Positions 46,571 through 54,247 of a stretch of 64,000 nucleotides of DNA are shown here, piece by piece (position 1 is the stretch's first letter; every line of letters starts with the position of its first letter). The DNA comes from Bdellovibrio sp. ArHS (lineage in GTDB: Bacteria; Bdellovibrionota; Bdellovibrionia; Bdellovibrionales; Bdellovibrionaceae). Made by a program: the position numbers and the translations under genes. The notes under the pieces are model-generated. The model made no database searches. It worked only from the letters and a program-made list of their open reading frames with translations, and was not told the DNA's origin. The DNA lies in contig NZ_JTEV01000003.1 of assembly GCF_000786105.1 (NCBI RefSeq), positions 186,001-250,000 of the forward strand, written 5' to 3'.

Positions 46571-47059
46571 GTGATAAGCGTGCGTTTGATTTTTCTTTTT
46601 GCTATTTCAGTTCTATTTGTGCATTCATTTTCTTTTGCCGTGCAGGCTGCGGAAAAACGCAATCAATTGGAAGAGCTATTGATTTGGAAAATGAGTGACG
46701 AGTTAAAGCTGACGCCGGTTGAAGAAAAAAAATTCACGGACCTCGTGAAAGAGCTGAACAGAAAAAAATCAGATCTGAATCATGAAATGCAGCTTTCTAT
46801 CGAAAAGATGCAGAAGGCGACAACCACCAAAGTCAAAGAAGATGAACTTTCCAAGTACCGAAAGAATTTGCAAAGCTATGGTCGCATCGGTGAAGAAGAA
46901 TTTGATAAATTAAAGCCGCTGCTGGGTGCAGAACGCTTAGTTCAATATCTGGTCATTAAGCTGGATTTAACCAACCGGATTAAATCCATGCTGACCAATC
47001 CTGAGGCGGGCAAGGGGGGAAAGCCTTTGCCATCGCCGAAACTCATCGAAGAAAAATAA
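46571..47059 (+). CDS. Periplasmic Spy/CpxP-like helical protein
   Basis: 162 residues starting at GTG 46571. The signal peptide is cleaved near VQA-AEK. The mature protein is all-helical and charged (KLTPVEEKKFTDLVKELNRK), resembling periplasmic LTxxQ/CpxP/ZraP-like chaperone-sensors. A stress-sensing role with the sigma factor and membrane protein before it is reasonable, but inferred. The family match is by composition and pattern, not by a firm motif. Confidence 0.65.
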   Translation: MISVRLIFLFAISVLFVHSFSFAVQAAEKRNQLEELLIWKMSDELKLTPVEEKKFTDLVKELNRKKSDLNHEMQLSIEKMQKATTTKVKEDELSKYRKNLQSYGRIGEEEFDKLKPLLGAERLVQYLVIKLDLTNRIKSMLTNPEAGKGGKPLPSPKLIEEK

Positions 47060-47078
47060 CGAGATTCTTTTATCTAGG

Positions 47079-47126
47079 CTTGGGAAATGTCTCGTCTTGA
47101 CGGCGAAACATTTCCCAAGATTTTTA
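47079..47126 (+). terminator. Terminator of the ECF operon
   Basis: A 12-bp perfect stem, CTTGGGAAATGT and ACATTTCCCAAG, with a 17-base loop, then ATTTTTATCC. It lies 20 bases after the last gene of the sigma operon. Confidence 0.85.
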
Positions 47127-47156
47127 TCCTAGAAAACCAAGTGACAAGGTTTGTAG

Positions 47157-47342
47157 TTAAGGAGCTTGCTCTTCAGAGTCGTCCTCGACACTTCCTTGGG
47201 AAGTACGTTGGAATTGTTCGTCTTGCTTGCTACCAGGTTGCTGTTGTTGCTGATTGCGTGACTCTTTTTCCAAGTTTTGTTCTTTAGAAGGGATTTTTGA
47301 GGACTGCTGCTGGTTTTGTTGGTTCATGTTTTGATTAGCCAT
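47157..47342 (-). CDS. Small Gln-rich hydrophilic protein
   Basis: 61 residues, 17 of them Gln, with Asn, Ser, Lys and Glu and no hydrophobic core. It has no signal peptide and should be intrinsically disordered. The binding site TAGGAGGTGAT before the ATG is nearly fully complementary to the 16S rRNA end, stronger than any other in this window. The same site can pair with a matching TCACCTCCT upstream. No family is recognised; the very strong start site argues that it is a real gene. Confidence 0.65.
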   Translation of the reverse strand: MANQNMNQQNQQQSSKIPSKEQNLEKESRNQQQQQPGSKQDEQFQRTSQGSVEDDSEEQAP

Positions 47343-47405
47343 ATATCACCTCCTACGGTTGATGTGTCTTTATTGTACCCAATACAGATACGAGGAGGTG
47401 ACAGT
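47343..47405 (-). promoter_or_regulatory. Leader able to mask the ribosome binding site
   Basis: Minus strand: TCACCTCCT (47402-47394) is the exact complement of AGGAGGTGA (47354-47346) in the ribosome binding site, with 39 bases between; one wobble and one more pair extend the stem to 11. TACAAT in the loop could be a -10 box, in which case the transcript would start after the upstream arm and the pairing would not form. Confidence 0.5.
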
Positions 47406-47421
47406 CTGTGAATAAGCACTA

Positions 47422-48144
47422 TTAATTCTGCAATCCTGTGCGAATTAAAACTAGATCGGCCGACTTTTTAGCCAGTTCCATCATTTGTTCCTTGTATAAG
47501 GTCGCGACCTTGTCTGGACTTAATTTCAGGGCCTCGGCACAAGTCTTACCCGTTTTAAATGTTAGATCCTCGGGAGTAATGTTCACAGTGGCTTCCATCT
47601 CTTTGGTCGTCACATTCCACAGCTGAGCCCGTAAAAGCGTGTAGCCTTGCAAGTCTCCGGAATTGGTGGCGTTGGTTTGGCAATAGAAGCCAAAGCCGGC
47701 GCGATAGTCGGCGAAACCTTCATGGGTGGTTGGGTGCAGGACAAACAAATACTTGGCATTCTGTCGTACGGCTTCTTTACCCAGATAGTCTTGTAAAAGC
47801 TGGTAGCGGTTGCCCAGATAGATATCTTTAAGTTGTGCACCAGTTTGTTTGCCGACTTTGATAACTTCCGGATCGACGTTCAGCAGGAAAACATTTTTAT
47901 TTTTACTTTTTAGATTGTTTTGAATCTCTGCAGAGACGCTCTGATTTAAAGACCAACCGGTGATGTTAGCAGACACTTCCCGGCTGCCTTTTTTTCCGGT
48001 GCCGACATATTTCACGGGTAGAGTGTCGTCGAAAAGAGCCACGACCCCGACATCGTTCAACTTTTGCAGTCGCGTTTCCGTGGGGGACTTGGTGGCGCAG
48101 GCGCCAAGAATGAGCACTAAAGAAAAAGCGGCAATCAACTTCAT
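47422..48144 (-). CDS. Lipoprotein of unknown function
   Basis: 240 residues with a lipobox (LILGACATKS, Cys at 16). The mature domain is alpha/beta with GVVALFDDTLPVKYVGTG and a late AQLWNVTTKEMEATVNI strand pair, a pattern seen in other small bacterial lipoproteins that I cannot name. It probably sits in the outer membrane facing the periplasm. No operon partner within 70 bases. Confidence 0.75.
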   Translation of the reverse strand: MKLIAAFSLVLILGACATKSPTETRLQKLNDVGVVALFDDTLPVKYVGTGKKGSREVSANITGWSLNQSVSAEIQNNLKSKNKNVFLLNVDPEVIKVGKQTGAQLKDIYLGNRYQLLQDYLGKEAVRQNAKYLFVLHPTTHEGFADYRAGFGFYCQTNATNSGDLQGYTLLRAQLWNVTTKEMEATVNITPEDLTFKTGKTCAEALKLSPDKVATLYKEQMMELAKKSADLVLIRTGLQN

Positions 48145-48223
48145 TATTGAATCCTCCGAAAACTATGAAAGAGGATACGAAGTTTTTCGAAAGAAGTCAT
48201 CGCCGTGATTTACACAACTGGGC

Positions 48224-49285
48224 CTAGGGGTGTTTACTCAAAGAGCCAATCAGGTCTTTCAATCCTTGGTTGGGATCCTTTGATTTTTCCAGGGATTTGC
48301 AGGTTTCGATGAAACGCGCGTAATTCGAGTCGAGAAGCTCGTATAATGTTTCAAAGTCACTGAGATCCTGCATATAGGTTTTATAAACTAGCAGGCGAGC
48401 ATTGTTTAACTTCAGTTCCGGAAACTTGGCATAATGATCAGTCAATAACTGTGGCTGAATATTTTTAGCAAACTTGTCCTGGATTTCGTGAATGCGTTTT
48501 TGGCGTCGCGCCTCGTCTCTTTGCGATGCCGGAAGATTTTTATACCAGAGTTCAAGCTCTTTCAGCTCTGCAGTGATGAATTTTGAGAAGGTTTTGCTGT
48601 CGGCATTTTCCTTTTGAATCTCTTTTAAAGTCGGAGATTCGGGACCCTCACGCTTAAGATAAAACTGCTCCGCACCTTTGTTTCCTAAAAAAGTGGCAAG
48701 ACGCTCATTGAAGTCTGCCGAGTTTTTAATATACAAAGTGGCATGAACCGTTTCATGAATAATCGTATTCACTAGGGTGTAGTCGTCATAACGAAGCATT
48801 GAGCTTAAAATGGGATCGTTGAACCACCCCAAAGTGCTGTAGGCTGAAACACCGCGAAGGTAGGTGTCTAGGTCCTCTTCCTGAAGCTCAGATTCAAGTT
48901 CTTGCGCATCACTTTCGTTGAAAAATCCTTTGTACGGCATTTTTCCCATAAAAGGGTAAGACCACTGATAGTGTTTAAGTTCCCAGCGTGGCGCTGCGCT
49001 GACGACATACGTGACATAGGGGCGGCCCAGCTCCACATAGGATGTATAGTTTTTTGTCGCGGTCAGATGCAAACTTTGCTCGGCAAATAAACGGGCTTCC
49101 TGTGCTAGACGCAGCTTATTCTTTTTAAGCTCATCCAACTGCGGGTCTTTCAGCGCTTCGTCCAAGGGGACGCGACTGCCAAGAAGCTTCATCTGTCCCA
49201 CTCCGGACTTCATAAGATAACCCATTTGGCATCCACAAAGACCCAGCACGAAGAACGACACCGTTAGAAATTTTAAAGCACCCAA
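48224..49285 (-). CDS. Lipoprotein aminopeptidase-like metalloprotease (PF10023 type)
   Basis: 353 residues from a proposed TTG at 49285, which puts the lipobox (VLGLCGCQMG) near residue 18; the longer frame would overlap the upstream gene by 76 bases and add Arg-rich residues before the signal peptide. The zinc motif IIHETVHATLY (HExxH) and the later NERLATFLGNKG match the predicted-aminopeptidase family. The start is uncertain (a GTG at LTVSF is the alternative). It should be anchored in a membrane facing the periplasm. Confidence 0.78.
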   Translation of the reverse strand: MGALKFLTVSFFVLGLCGCQMGYLMKSGVGQMKLLGSRVPLDEALKDPQLDELKKNKLRLAQEARLFAEQSLHLTATKNYTSYVELGRPYVTYVVSAAPRWELKHYQWSYPFMGKMPYKGFFNESDAQELESELQEEDLDTYLRGVSAYSTLGWFNDPILSSMLRYDDYTLVNTIIHETVHATLYIKNSADFNERLATFLGNKGAEQFYLKREGPESPTLKEIQKENADSKTFSKFITAELKELELWYKNLPASQRDEARRQKRIHEIQDKFAKNIQPQLLTDHYAKFPELKLNNARLLVYKTYMQDLSDFETLYELLDSNYARFIETCKSLEKSKDPNQGLKDLIGSLSKHP

Positions 49286-49851
49286 GTGACGCCTGCACGA
49301 ACAGAAGAGTCGTCGGTTTGGAGACCCCCACCTATCGGTGTTTTCCACACGTCATAGCTAAGCTTGATGCCGAAGGTTTCAGTCATTTGGATTTTTAAAC
49401 CTGCGCCATAGCTGGGCACCGTCGCTTTTTCCGGCTCGATAGTGTAAGAATCTTGGCCTTCAATTTTGACTTCCTGATAGCGGCTGATTTGGGCGCCGCC
49501 GCCTTTGATATAAGGCTGGAACAAAGATTTTTTATCTGCAAAAACCAGAATCAGATCGGCACCCATAATTTGCGATTTCTGGGTGGTGGTTCTTTGGGGA
49601 TCTGCCGAGTTGGCCTTTTCTTCGCGCAGGCCTCGGGCATCGGTATAGCTCAACTCCAACGCCAGTCTTTCCAGAAAATAAATGGAAACAGAGCCGGTGA
49701 TGGATTCCGAATCGAAAGAATTGTTTTCATCAAATGTGGTGGTTTTTCTGCCATAAGAAAGGCCCAATTCCGTGTAAAGAGCGTGAGCGGGAACGGACGA
49801 TAAAAAAACGGCCAAAGCGAAAACTGAAAATATTTTTTTCATGTCTTTCAT
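49273..49851 (-). CDS. Outer-membrane beta-barrel protein
   Basis: 192 residues. The signal peptide ends AHA, and the mature chain starts LYTELGLSYG. Alternating polar/apolar strands and an end in aromatic-hydrophobic GVTWVL fit an eight-stranded barrel of OmpX/OmpW size. Charged loops (EKANSADPQRTTTQ) point outside. The start could be the ATG at 49851 or 49842. It overlaps the downstream lipoprotein start, suggesting coupling. Confidence 0.8.
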   Translation of the reverse strand: MKDMKKIFSVFALAVFLSSVPAHALYTELGLSYGRKTTTFDENNSFDSESITGSVSIYFLERLALELSYTDARGLREEKANSADPQRTTTQKSQIMGADLILVFADKKSLFQPYIKGGGAQISRYQEVKIEGQDSYTIEPEKATVPSYGAGLKIQMTETFGIKLSYDVWKTPIGGGLQTDDSSVRAGVTWVL

Positions 49852-49933
49852 TCTAGCAAGGACTGTGGCGAGTGACAGGGTTTTAAGAGATAAGCTGGAC
49901 CAAAGATGCCTAGACCAGACGCTAAAAAAGGTC

Positions 49934-50818
49934 TTAATTTCGATTTACTAAAACTGGTGGTGCATAGTTCACCGTGAAGGAAAATTTGACGTGAATAAAG
50001 CCATCTTCTTGCACCATCTCGGGCGGTGGATTGGGGAAGACCTTAGCGTCACGAAAGGCATTGACGGCCGCCGCATCAAAAGCAGGAATTCCCGAACTTT
50101 TCATGATCAAGGACTGACGCAGAAAACCGTTTTTATCCAGAATGAATTCAATATGAGTCACCCAATTACGATTGCCGGCGTTGACCAGCGTTAAGCGGTC
50201 AAAACGATCGATCGCCTGCTGCACGCGACTTTCCCAGCGATAGCGAATCAACTCCTCCATGCGCGCATAAAAGGTATAGAAAAGATAGCGATCAGTATTC
50301 AGGGCAGTGAAGGACCCCACTTTTACATCATTCGGCATGGATTCACCGATGGTCGACATGCCTTCGTTGAAGCGATTCATCTCTTGCAGATCTTTGCTGA
50401 TGTCGACTTCTTTAAAGCCCTCTTTATCCATACTCGGGCGGGCCGGTGAAGAATGGTTGGGGGTCGATGCCGACGAAGTCGTTTTTTTCGGTTCAGGCAC
50501 TGTGGTTTGATTGCTGCGATTGGCAGTCATACCTGATTGCGCCGCGCGAGTTTGTTCGCGAACACGTTGTTTTTGTTCCGACAGGAATTTCGCCAAGGTG
50601 TCGTCGTCAGGAACTTTCATTTTTTCGGGGACCAGGGCCTGGCGAACGATCTGTTGTTCCTTCGGCTTTAAAGCCTGAAAAATCTGAGCCTCGGGGGTTA
50701 GCTCCACTTCAATGGTTTGCGGTTCAGGGGTCTGAAAGTGGGGAGCAATCCACATCACCGTCCCCATCAAGAGGCAGTGAACTAAGATACTGATAAAGAC
50801 AGCGCGGATCACAGGCAT
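49934..50818 (-). CDS. TonB-like energy transducer / AgmX-type protein
   Basis: 294 residues. An N-terminal membrane anchor (RAVFISILVHCLLMGTVMWIAP) is followed by a Glu/Gln/Pro-rich linker with EPQTIEVEL and, from about residue 175, a C-terminal domain with NRNWVTHIEFILDKNGFLRQSLI, SSGIPAFDAAAVNAFRDA and a PNPPPEM tail, typical of TonB C-terminal domains. It would couple the inner-membrane proton gradient to outer-membrane receptors or motility. No exbB/exbD gene is adjacent. Confidence 0.83.
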   Translation of the reverse strand: MPVIRAVFISILVHCLLMGTVMWIAPHFQTPEPQTIEVELTPEAQIFQALKPKEQQIVRQALVPEKMKVPDDDTLAKFLSEQKQRVREQTRAAQSGMTANRSNQTTVPEPKKTTSSASTPNHSSPARPSMDKEGFKEVDISKDLQEMNRFNEGMSTIGESMPNDVKVGSFTALNTDRYLFYTFYARMEELIRYRWESRVQQAIDRFDRLTLVNAGNRNWVTHIEFILDKNGFLRQSLIMKSSGIPAFDAAAVNAFRDAKVFPNPPPEMVQEDGFIHVKFSFTVNYAPPVLVNRN

Positions 50819-50909
50819 GTCTCAATATAAGACGAAACTGGACCTTGGTGCAAGACGGCTAAAGTTGAAACATATTTTGCCGATAAGAAATGAGTCACAG
50901 GGGGAAATA

Positions 50910-51419
50910 ATGGGTAAGGTTCTCGATATTACGCCGCGCCTAAGAGTTCAAAATTCTTTAGAAAATACAAAATTAGAAGCGCGCGCGGAGGTCCTTGATA
51001 TTACTGAGGCTCGTCAAGAAATTTTGAGCCGTGATCGTCGTGATGTGAAGCGTACGATTCTGACTGAGTTCGTGGGGGCTTTTGTTGTCCTTCCTGAAAA
51101 AGGTCTTTTAAAAGCAGCTTTGTACGATATCTCTGAAAACGGGATGGCGTTTGATTTGGAACTGACCGAGGGCGGCTTCTCTCAAGGTGAGGAAGTGGCT
51201 ATGCGTGTGTACTTGAATCATTCGACATATTTCCCATTCACGATTCGTGTAACAAACAGTCGCGCCATCGAAGATGAAGGTGTGGTTCGTCACGGTGCTA
51301 ACTTTGTGAAGGGCACAATGAATGATGTCGCACTTCATCATTTTGTGAAGTTCATCGAAAACGTCAGTGCCAGTCTGAAAACTGACTCCGGGGATGTTCT
51401 CGTTTCCCACATTTCTTAA
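50910..51419 (+). CDS. PilZ-domain protein (cyclic-di-GMP binding)
   Basis: 169 residues from the ATG at 50910, with AGGGGGAAATA upstream; the frame extends upstream to 50817, but that start overlaps the divergent gene. PilZ motifs: SRDRRDVKRT (RxxxR type) at about residue 42 and DISENGMAF (DxSxxG) at about residue 77. It should bind cyclic-di-GMP and regulate a partner. It lies 7 kb from dgcB. The N-terminal 40 residues are not part of the domain. Confidence 0.85.
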   Translation: MGKVLDITPRLRVQNSLENTKLEARAEVLDITEARQEILSRDRRDVKRTILTEFVGAFVVLPEKGLLKAALYDISENGMAFDLELTEGGFSQGEEVAMRVYLNHSTYFPFTIRVTNSRAIEDEGVVRHGANFVKGTMNDVALHHFVKFIENVSASLKTDSGDVLVSHIS

Positions 51420-51450
51420 TTTTATCTCGCGGCCCTTTTCCGTAGACTTT

Positions 51451-51519
51451 AGTCCTGCAATTTGTTGCAATTTAGACAGTAGAAGTTCTGCTGTCTGAAT
51501 TGCAGAATTTCTCAGGACT
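51451..51519 (+). promoter_or_regulatory. Large imperfect hairpin in the phoH leader
   Basis: The outer arms are AGTCCTG and CAGGACT, and the inner arms are CAATTTAGACAG and CTGTCTGAATTG (one mismatch). Together they form an imperfect 29-bp stem (about 22 of 29 pairs) closed by an 11-base loop. There is no T-run, so it is not an intrinsic terminator. It lies just before the phoH ribosome binding site. Confidence 0.65.
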
Positions 51520-51539
51520 ATAACTACGGAGGGATGTCC

Positions 51540-52856
51540 TTGAGTAAAGCTAAACGCAGAAAAATTGTTGTCGACACGAATGTCATTCTTTTCGATGCTC
51601 AGGCTATCCTGCGATTCGGCGAGGCCGATGTTCACATTCCCATCTCTGTCATCGAAGAGGTGGATAAGTTCAAAAGAGACCAAGGCGAAAACGGGCGCAA
51701 TGCGCGTCAGTTCAGCCGTTTCATCGACGTGCTTCGGGCAAAAGGTTCTTTGGCCAGCGGCGTACAAATCGATAACTCTGAAACCATGGTCTACATCAAT
51801 ACGGATTTGATGTTGGCGGGGATGCCTTCTGAACTCGATCATCAAAAGGCAGACAATCGTATTTTGAATACGGCGTTGGCTTTGCAAAAACAGCATCCGC
51901 GCTACAAAGTGGAGCTGATCTCCAAAGACATCAACTTGCGTATCAAGGCTGACGTTTACGGCGTGGTCGCCAAGGACTATGAAACAAATGATATCAATCG
52001 CGATGATCTTTACGAAGGTTATCAGGAAATCATGGTTTCGCCGGAGCAGATCGACGCCTTCTATAAAGAAAAACGTTTTATCACGGATGTGAAGCTTTAT
52101 GCGAATCAGTACGTGATCATGAAGGATTCCGCGAATCCGAATCATTCTGCGATCGGGCGTTTTAGCGCGAGTGAAAAAGCCATTGTGCCCCTGATGCAGG
52201 CGGCAGATTCTATCTGGGGAATCCATGCCCGCAACGTCGAGCAGGCCTTTGCTTTGGACTGTTTGTTGAATGATGAAATTATGTTCATTTCATTGGTGGG
52301 AAAAGCAGGGACCGGGAAAACTTTGATGGCGATCGCCGCAGGTCTTCACAAGACTTTGGATCAAGGTCAATTCCAGCGTCTGTTGGTGTCTCGTCCGATC
52401 TTCCCGATGGGGCGTGACATTGGTTATTTGCCAGGTGACATTGAGCAAAAATTAAATCCCTGGATGCAGCCCATCTTTGATAACGTTGAATTCTTGATGG
52501 GTGCGGACAAAAAAGCGGCAGGCCGAGCGCAAGAGCTCATTAATCAGGGTATGCTGAATATTGAGCCTTTAACTTACATTCGCGGTCGCAGCATTCCGAA
52601 GCAATACCTTATTGTTGACGAAGCACAAAACTTGACTCCGCATGAAATCAAGACGATCGTTACGCGTGCTGGTCGTGGGACGAAAGTGGTTCTCACGGGC
52701 GACGTTTATCAGATCGACAATCCTTACGTGGATTCTGCGAACAGCGGTTTGACGTATGCGGTTGAGAGATTCAAGGGCCAACCCATTGCCGCTCATGTCA
52801 CTTTGACCAAGGGTGAAAGATCTGAGCTGGCTGAGCTGGCAGCGAATATTTTGTAG
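51540..52856 (+). CDS. PhoH family ATPase with N-terminal PIN domain (PhoH2)
   Basis: 438 residues from the TTG at 51540. An in-frame ATG at 51534 has GGAGGG directly touching it, which leaves no spacer, while the TTG has a six-base spacer, so I prefer the TTG. PIN domain (about 5-130): KIVVDTNVILFDAQ and RNARQFSRF. PhoH ATPase: VGKAGTGKTLMAIAAG (Walker A), LIVDEAQNLTPHE (Walker B) and VVLTGDVYQIDNP. PIN-PhoH proteins are RNA helicase-nucleases. It leads the phoH-maoC-BLUF-doxX run. Confidence 0.93.
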   Translation: MSKAKRRKIVVDTNVILFDAQAILRFGEADVHIPISVIEEVDKFKRDQGENGRNARQFSRFIDVLRAKGSLASGVQIDNSETMVYINTDLMLAGMPSELDHQKADNRILNTALALQKQHPRYKVELISKDINLRIKADVYGVVAKDYETNDINRDDLYEGYQEIMVSPEQIDAFYKEKRFITDVKLYANQYVIMKDSANPNHSAIGRFSASEKAIVPLMQAADSIWGIHARNVEQAFALDCLLNDEIMFISLVGKAGTGKTLMAIAAGLHKTLDQGQFQRLLVSRPIFPMGRDIGYLPGDIEQKLNPWMQPIFDNVEFLMGADKKAAGRAQELINQGMLNIEPLTYIRGRSIPKQYLIVDEAQNLTPHEIKTIVTRAGRGTKVVLTGDVYQIDNPYVDSANSGLTYAVERFKGQPIAAHVTLTKGERSELAELAANIL

Positions 52857-52868
52857 GAGTTTTTTGAA

Positions 52869-53285
52869 ATGACAGATACGGCAGCATCAGTGGATGTAGG
52901 ATATACGGCTTCTTTCACCGTTCAGGTGACAGACAAAATGGTTCACCAATTTGCGGATCTTTCCGGAGACCGCAATCCTATTCATTTGGATGATGAGTAC
53001 GCATCGAAAACAAGATTCGGGCGCCGTATTGCGCATGGAATGATCGTAGGGGCTTTGATTTCCAGAGCCCTTGTTGATGGTATCGGTGGCGGCGGTATTT
53101 ACTTGGGTCAATCTTTGAAATTTGTGAATCCAGTGTTCATTGATGACACGGTTGTGATCACCATTAAGATCACCGGTATTCGCAAAGAAAAAGGAATTGC
53201 CACGGTTGAAACCAATGCCACCAAATTGAATGGCGACGTCGTGGTGAAGGGTGAAGCCGTCATCATGATGAGCCGACCTGCTTAA
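52869..53285 (+). CDS. MaoC-like (R)-specific enoyl-CoA hydratase
   Basis: 138 residues, one hot-dog fold. The hydratase-2 motif is NPIHLDDEYASKTRFGRRIAHGM, kept in parts: Asp and His of the active site and RIAHGM. It hydrates trans-2-enoyl-CoA to (R)-3-hydroxyacyl-CoA. It begins 12 bases after phoH and ends 17 before the BLUF gene. Confidence 0.87.
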   Translation: MTDTAASVDVGYTASFTVQVTDKMVHQFADLSGDRNPIHLDDEYASKTRFGRRIAHGMIVGALISRALVDGIGGGGIYLGQSLKFVNPVFIDDTVVITIKITGIRKEKGIATVETNATKLNGDVVVKGEAVIMMSRPA

Positions 53286-53302
53286 CTTTAAAAAAGGAAC
53301 TA

Positions 53303-53725
53303 ATGGGACCCGTATTCCAACTGGTTTATTTAAGTCAGGCTGCCGAGGATATCAGCTATTCTGATATTCAGGATATCCTCGAAGTCTCACGCAATAATAA
53401 CAAGATGGATGAAGTCACAGGTGTTCTGATTTTTCGCGACGGCCATTTCTTGCAGCTCCTGGAAGGACGCGAACAAGACGTCAAAAAAGTTCTTAGTAAA
53501 ATTTTGATGGATGATCGAAACCACTCCATTCGTGTGCTTATTGAAACAACGACGGAAGCGCGGTTGTTTTCCAATTGGACCATGGCCTTTTACGATGGTG
53601 ACATCTCATCAAATGAAACAGAAGACTTGATCGAGCTTTTTGATACATGTCTGAAGGGAAATCGTCGCACAATGATTATCCCCATGCTAAAAAAGTTCCA
53701 GGCTTCCGCCCCCGCCCCTCAATAA
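53303..53725 (+). CDS. BLUF-domain blue-light sensor
   Basis: 140 residues: the BLUF domain plus a short C-terminal tail. Key residues are kept: Tyr9 (LVYLSQA), Asn33 (NNNKMDEVTG), Gln51 (FLQLLEG), and Trp92/Met94 (NWTMAF), so the FAD photocycle should work. No effector domain is fused, so it must act on a partner protein. It sits in a run with phoH, maoC and doxX, within 2.5 kb of the PilZ gene. Confidence 0.9.
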   Translation: MGPVFQLVYLSQAAEDISYSDIQDILEVSRNNNKMDEVTGVLIFRDGHFLQLLEGREQDVKKVLSKILMDDRNHSIRVLIETTTEARLFSNWTMAFYDGDISSNETEDLIELFDTCLKGNRRTMIIPMLKKFQASAPAPQ

Positions 53726-53743
53726 ATTAAAAGGACGACAGCG

Positions 53744-54175
53744 ATGAAAAACTTTATGATGCGACTTCTTGCCGCAAAGAACTACAATACGAACCTGGAT
53801 GACGTGGCATTGGCTATCTTGCGCGTGTTTATCGGTTTCACGATGGCGTTTGCGCACGGTTTGGCAAAACTTCCGCCCAACGAAATGTTGATCGGTGGTG
53901 TTTCTAGCATGGGCTTTCCTGCACCAGAACTTTTTGCCTGGTTGGCTGCTTTGGCCGAATTTGCCGGCGGTATTTTCTTGGCGATTGGACTTCTGACTCG
54001 CCCGGCAGCATTGATGGTCATCATCACGATGCTTGTCGCTGTCTTCGGTGCACATGGAGCGGATCCTTTTCAGAAAAAAGAGATGGCTTTGTTATATCTT
54101 TTCACGGCTTTTTTCTTCATGCTTCACGGCGCAGGACGCTGGTCTGTGGATCACTTTATCACTAAAAGAAAATAG
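53744..54175 (+). CDS. DoxX family membrane protein
   Basis: 143 residues with four hydrophobic helices. RVFIGFTMAFAHGLAKL and FAGGIFLAIGLLTRPAALMVI are the family signatures. DoxX proteins are small inner-membrane proteins linked to oxidative stress or quinone metabolism. It is the last gene of the phoH run, 18 bases after the BLUF gene. Confidence 0.88.
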   Translation: MKNFMMRLLAAKNYNTNLDDVALAILRVFIGFTMAFAHGLAKLPPNEMLIGGVSSMGFPAPELFAWLAALAEFAGGIFLAIGLLTRPAALMVIITMLVAVFGAHGADPFQKKEMALLYLFTAFFFMLHGAGRWSVDHFITKRK

Positions 54176-54247
54176 AAATTGATCCAGAAGCCTGGTTGAG
54201 CGCGGGGATTCGTCATGTTCCGTGCTATCCAGGCGCCGATGCAGTTA

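Noticed and set aside
47087-47287. A 66-codon plus-strand frame overlapping the Gln-rich gene
   Set aside because: It starts inside the terminator hairpin and has no ribosome binding site, whereas the minus-strand gene has a near-perfect one.
51108-52226. A 372-codon open frame on the minus strand opposite PilZ and phoH
   Set aside because: It lies wholly over two well-supported plus-strand genes with clear domain motifs; its product shows no family motif, so it is an antisense shadow.
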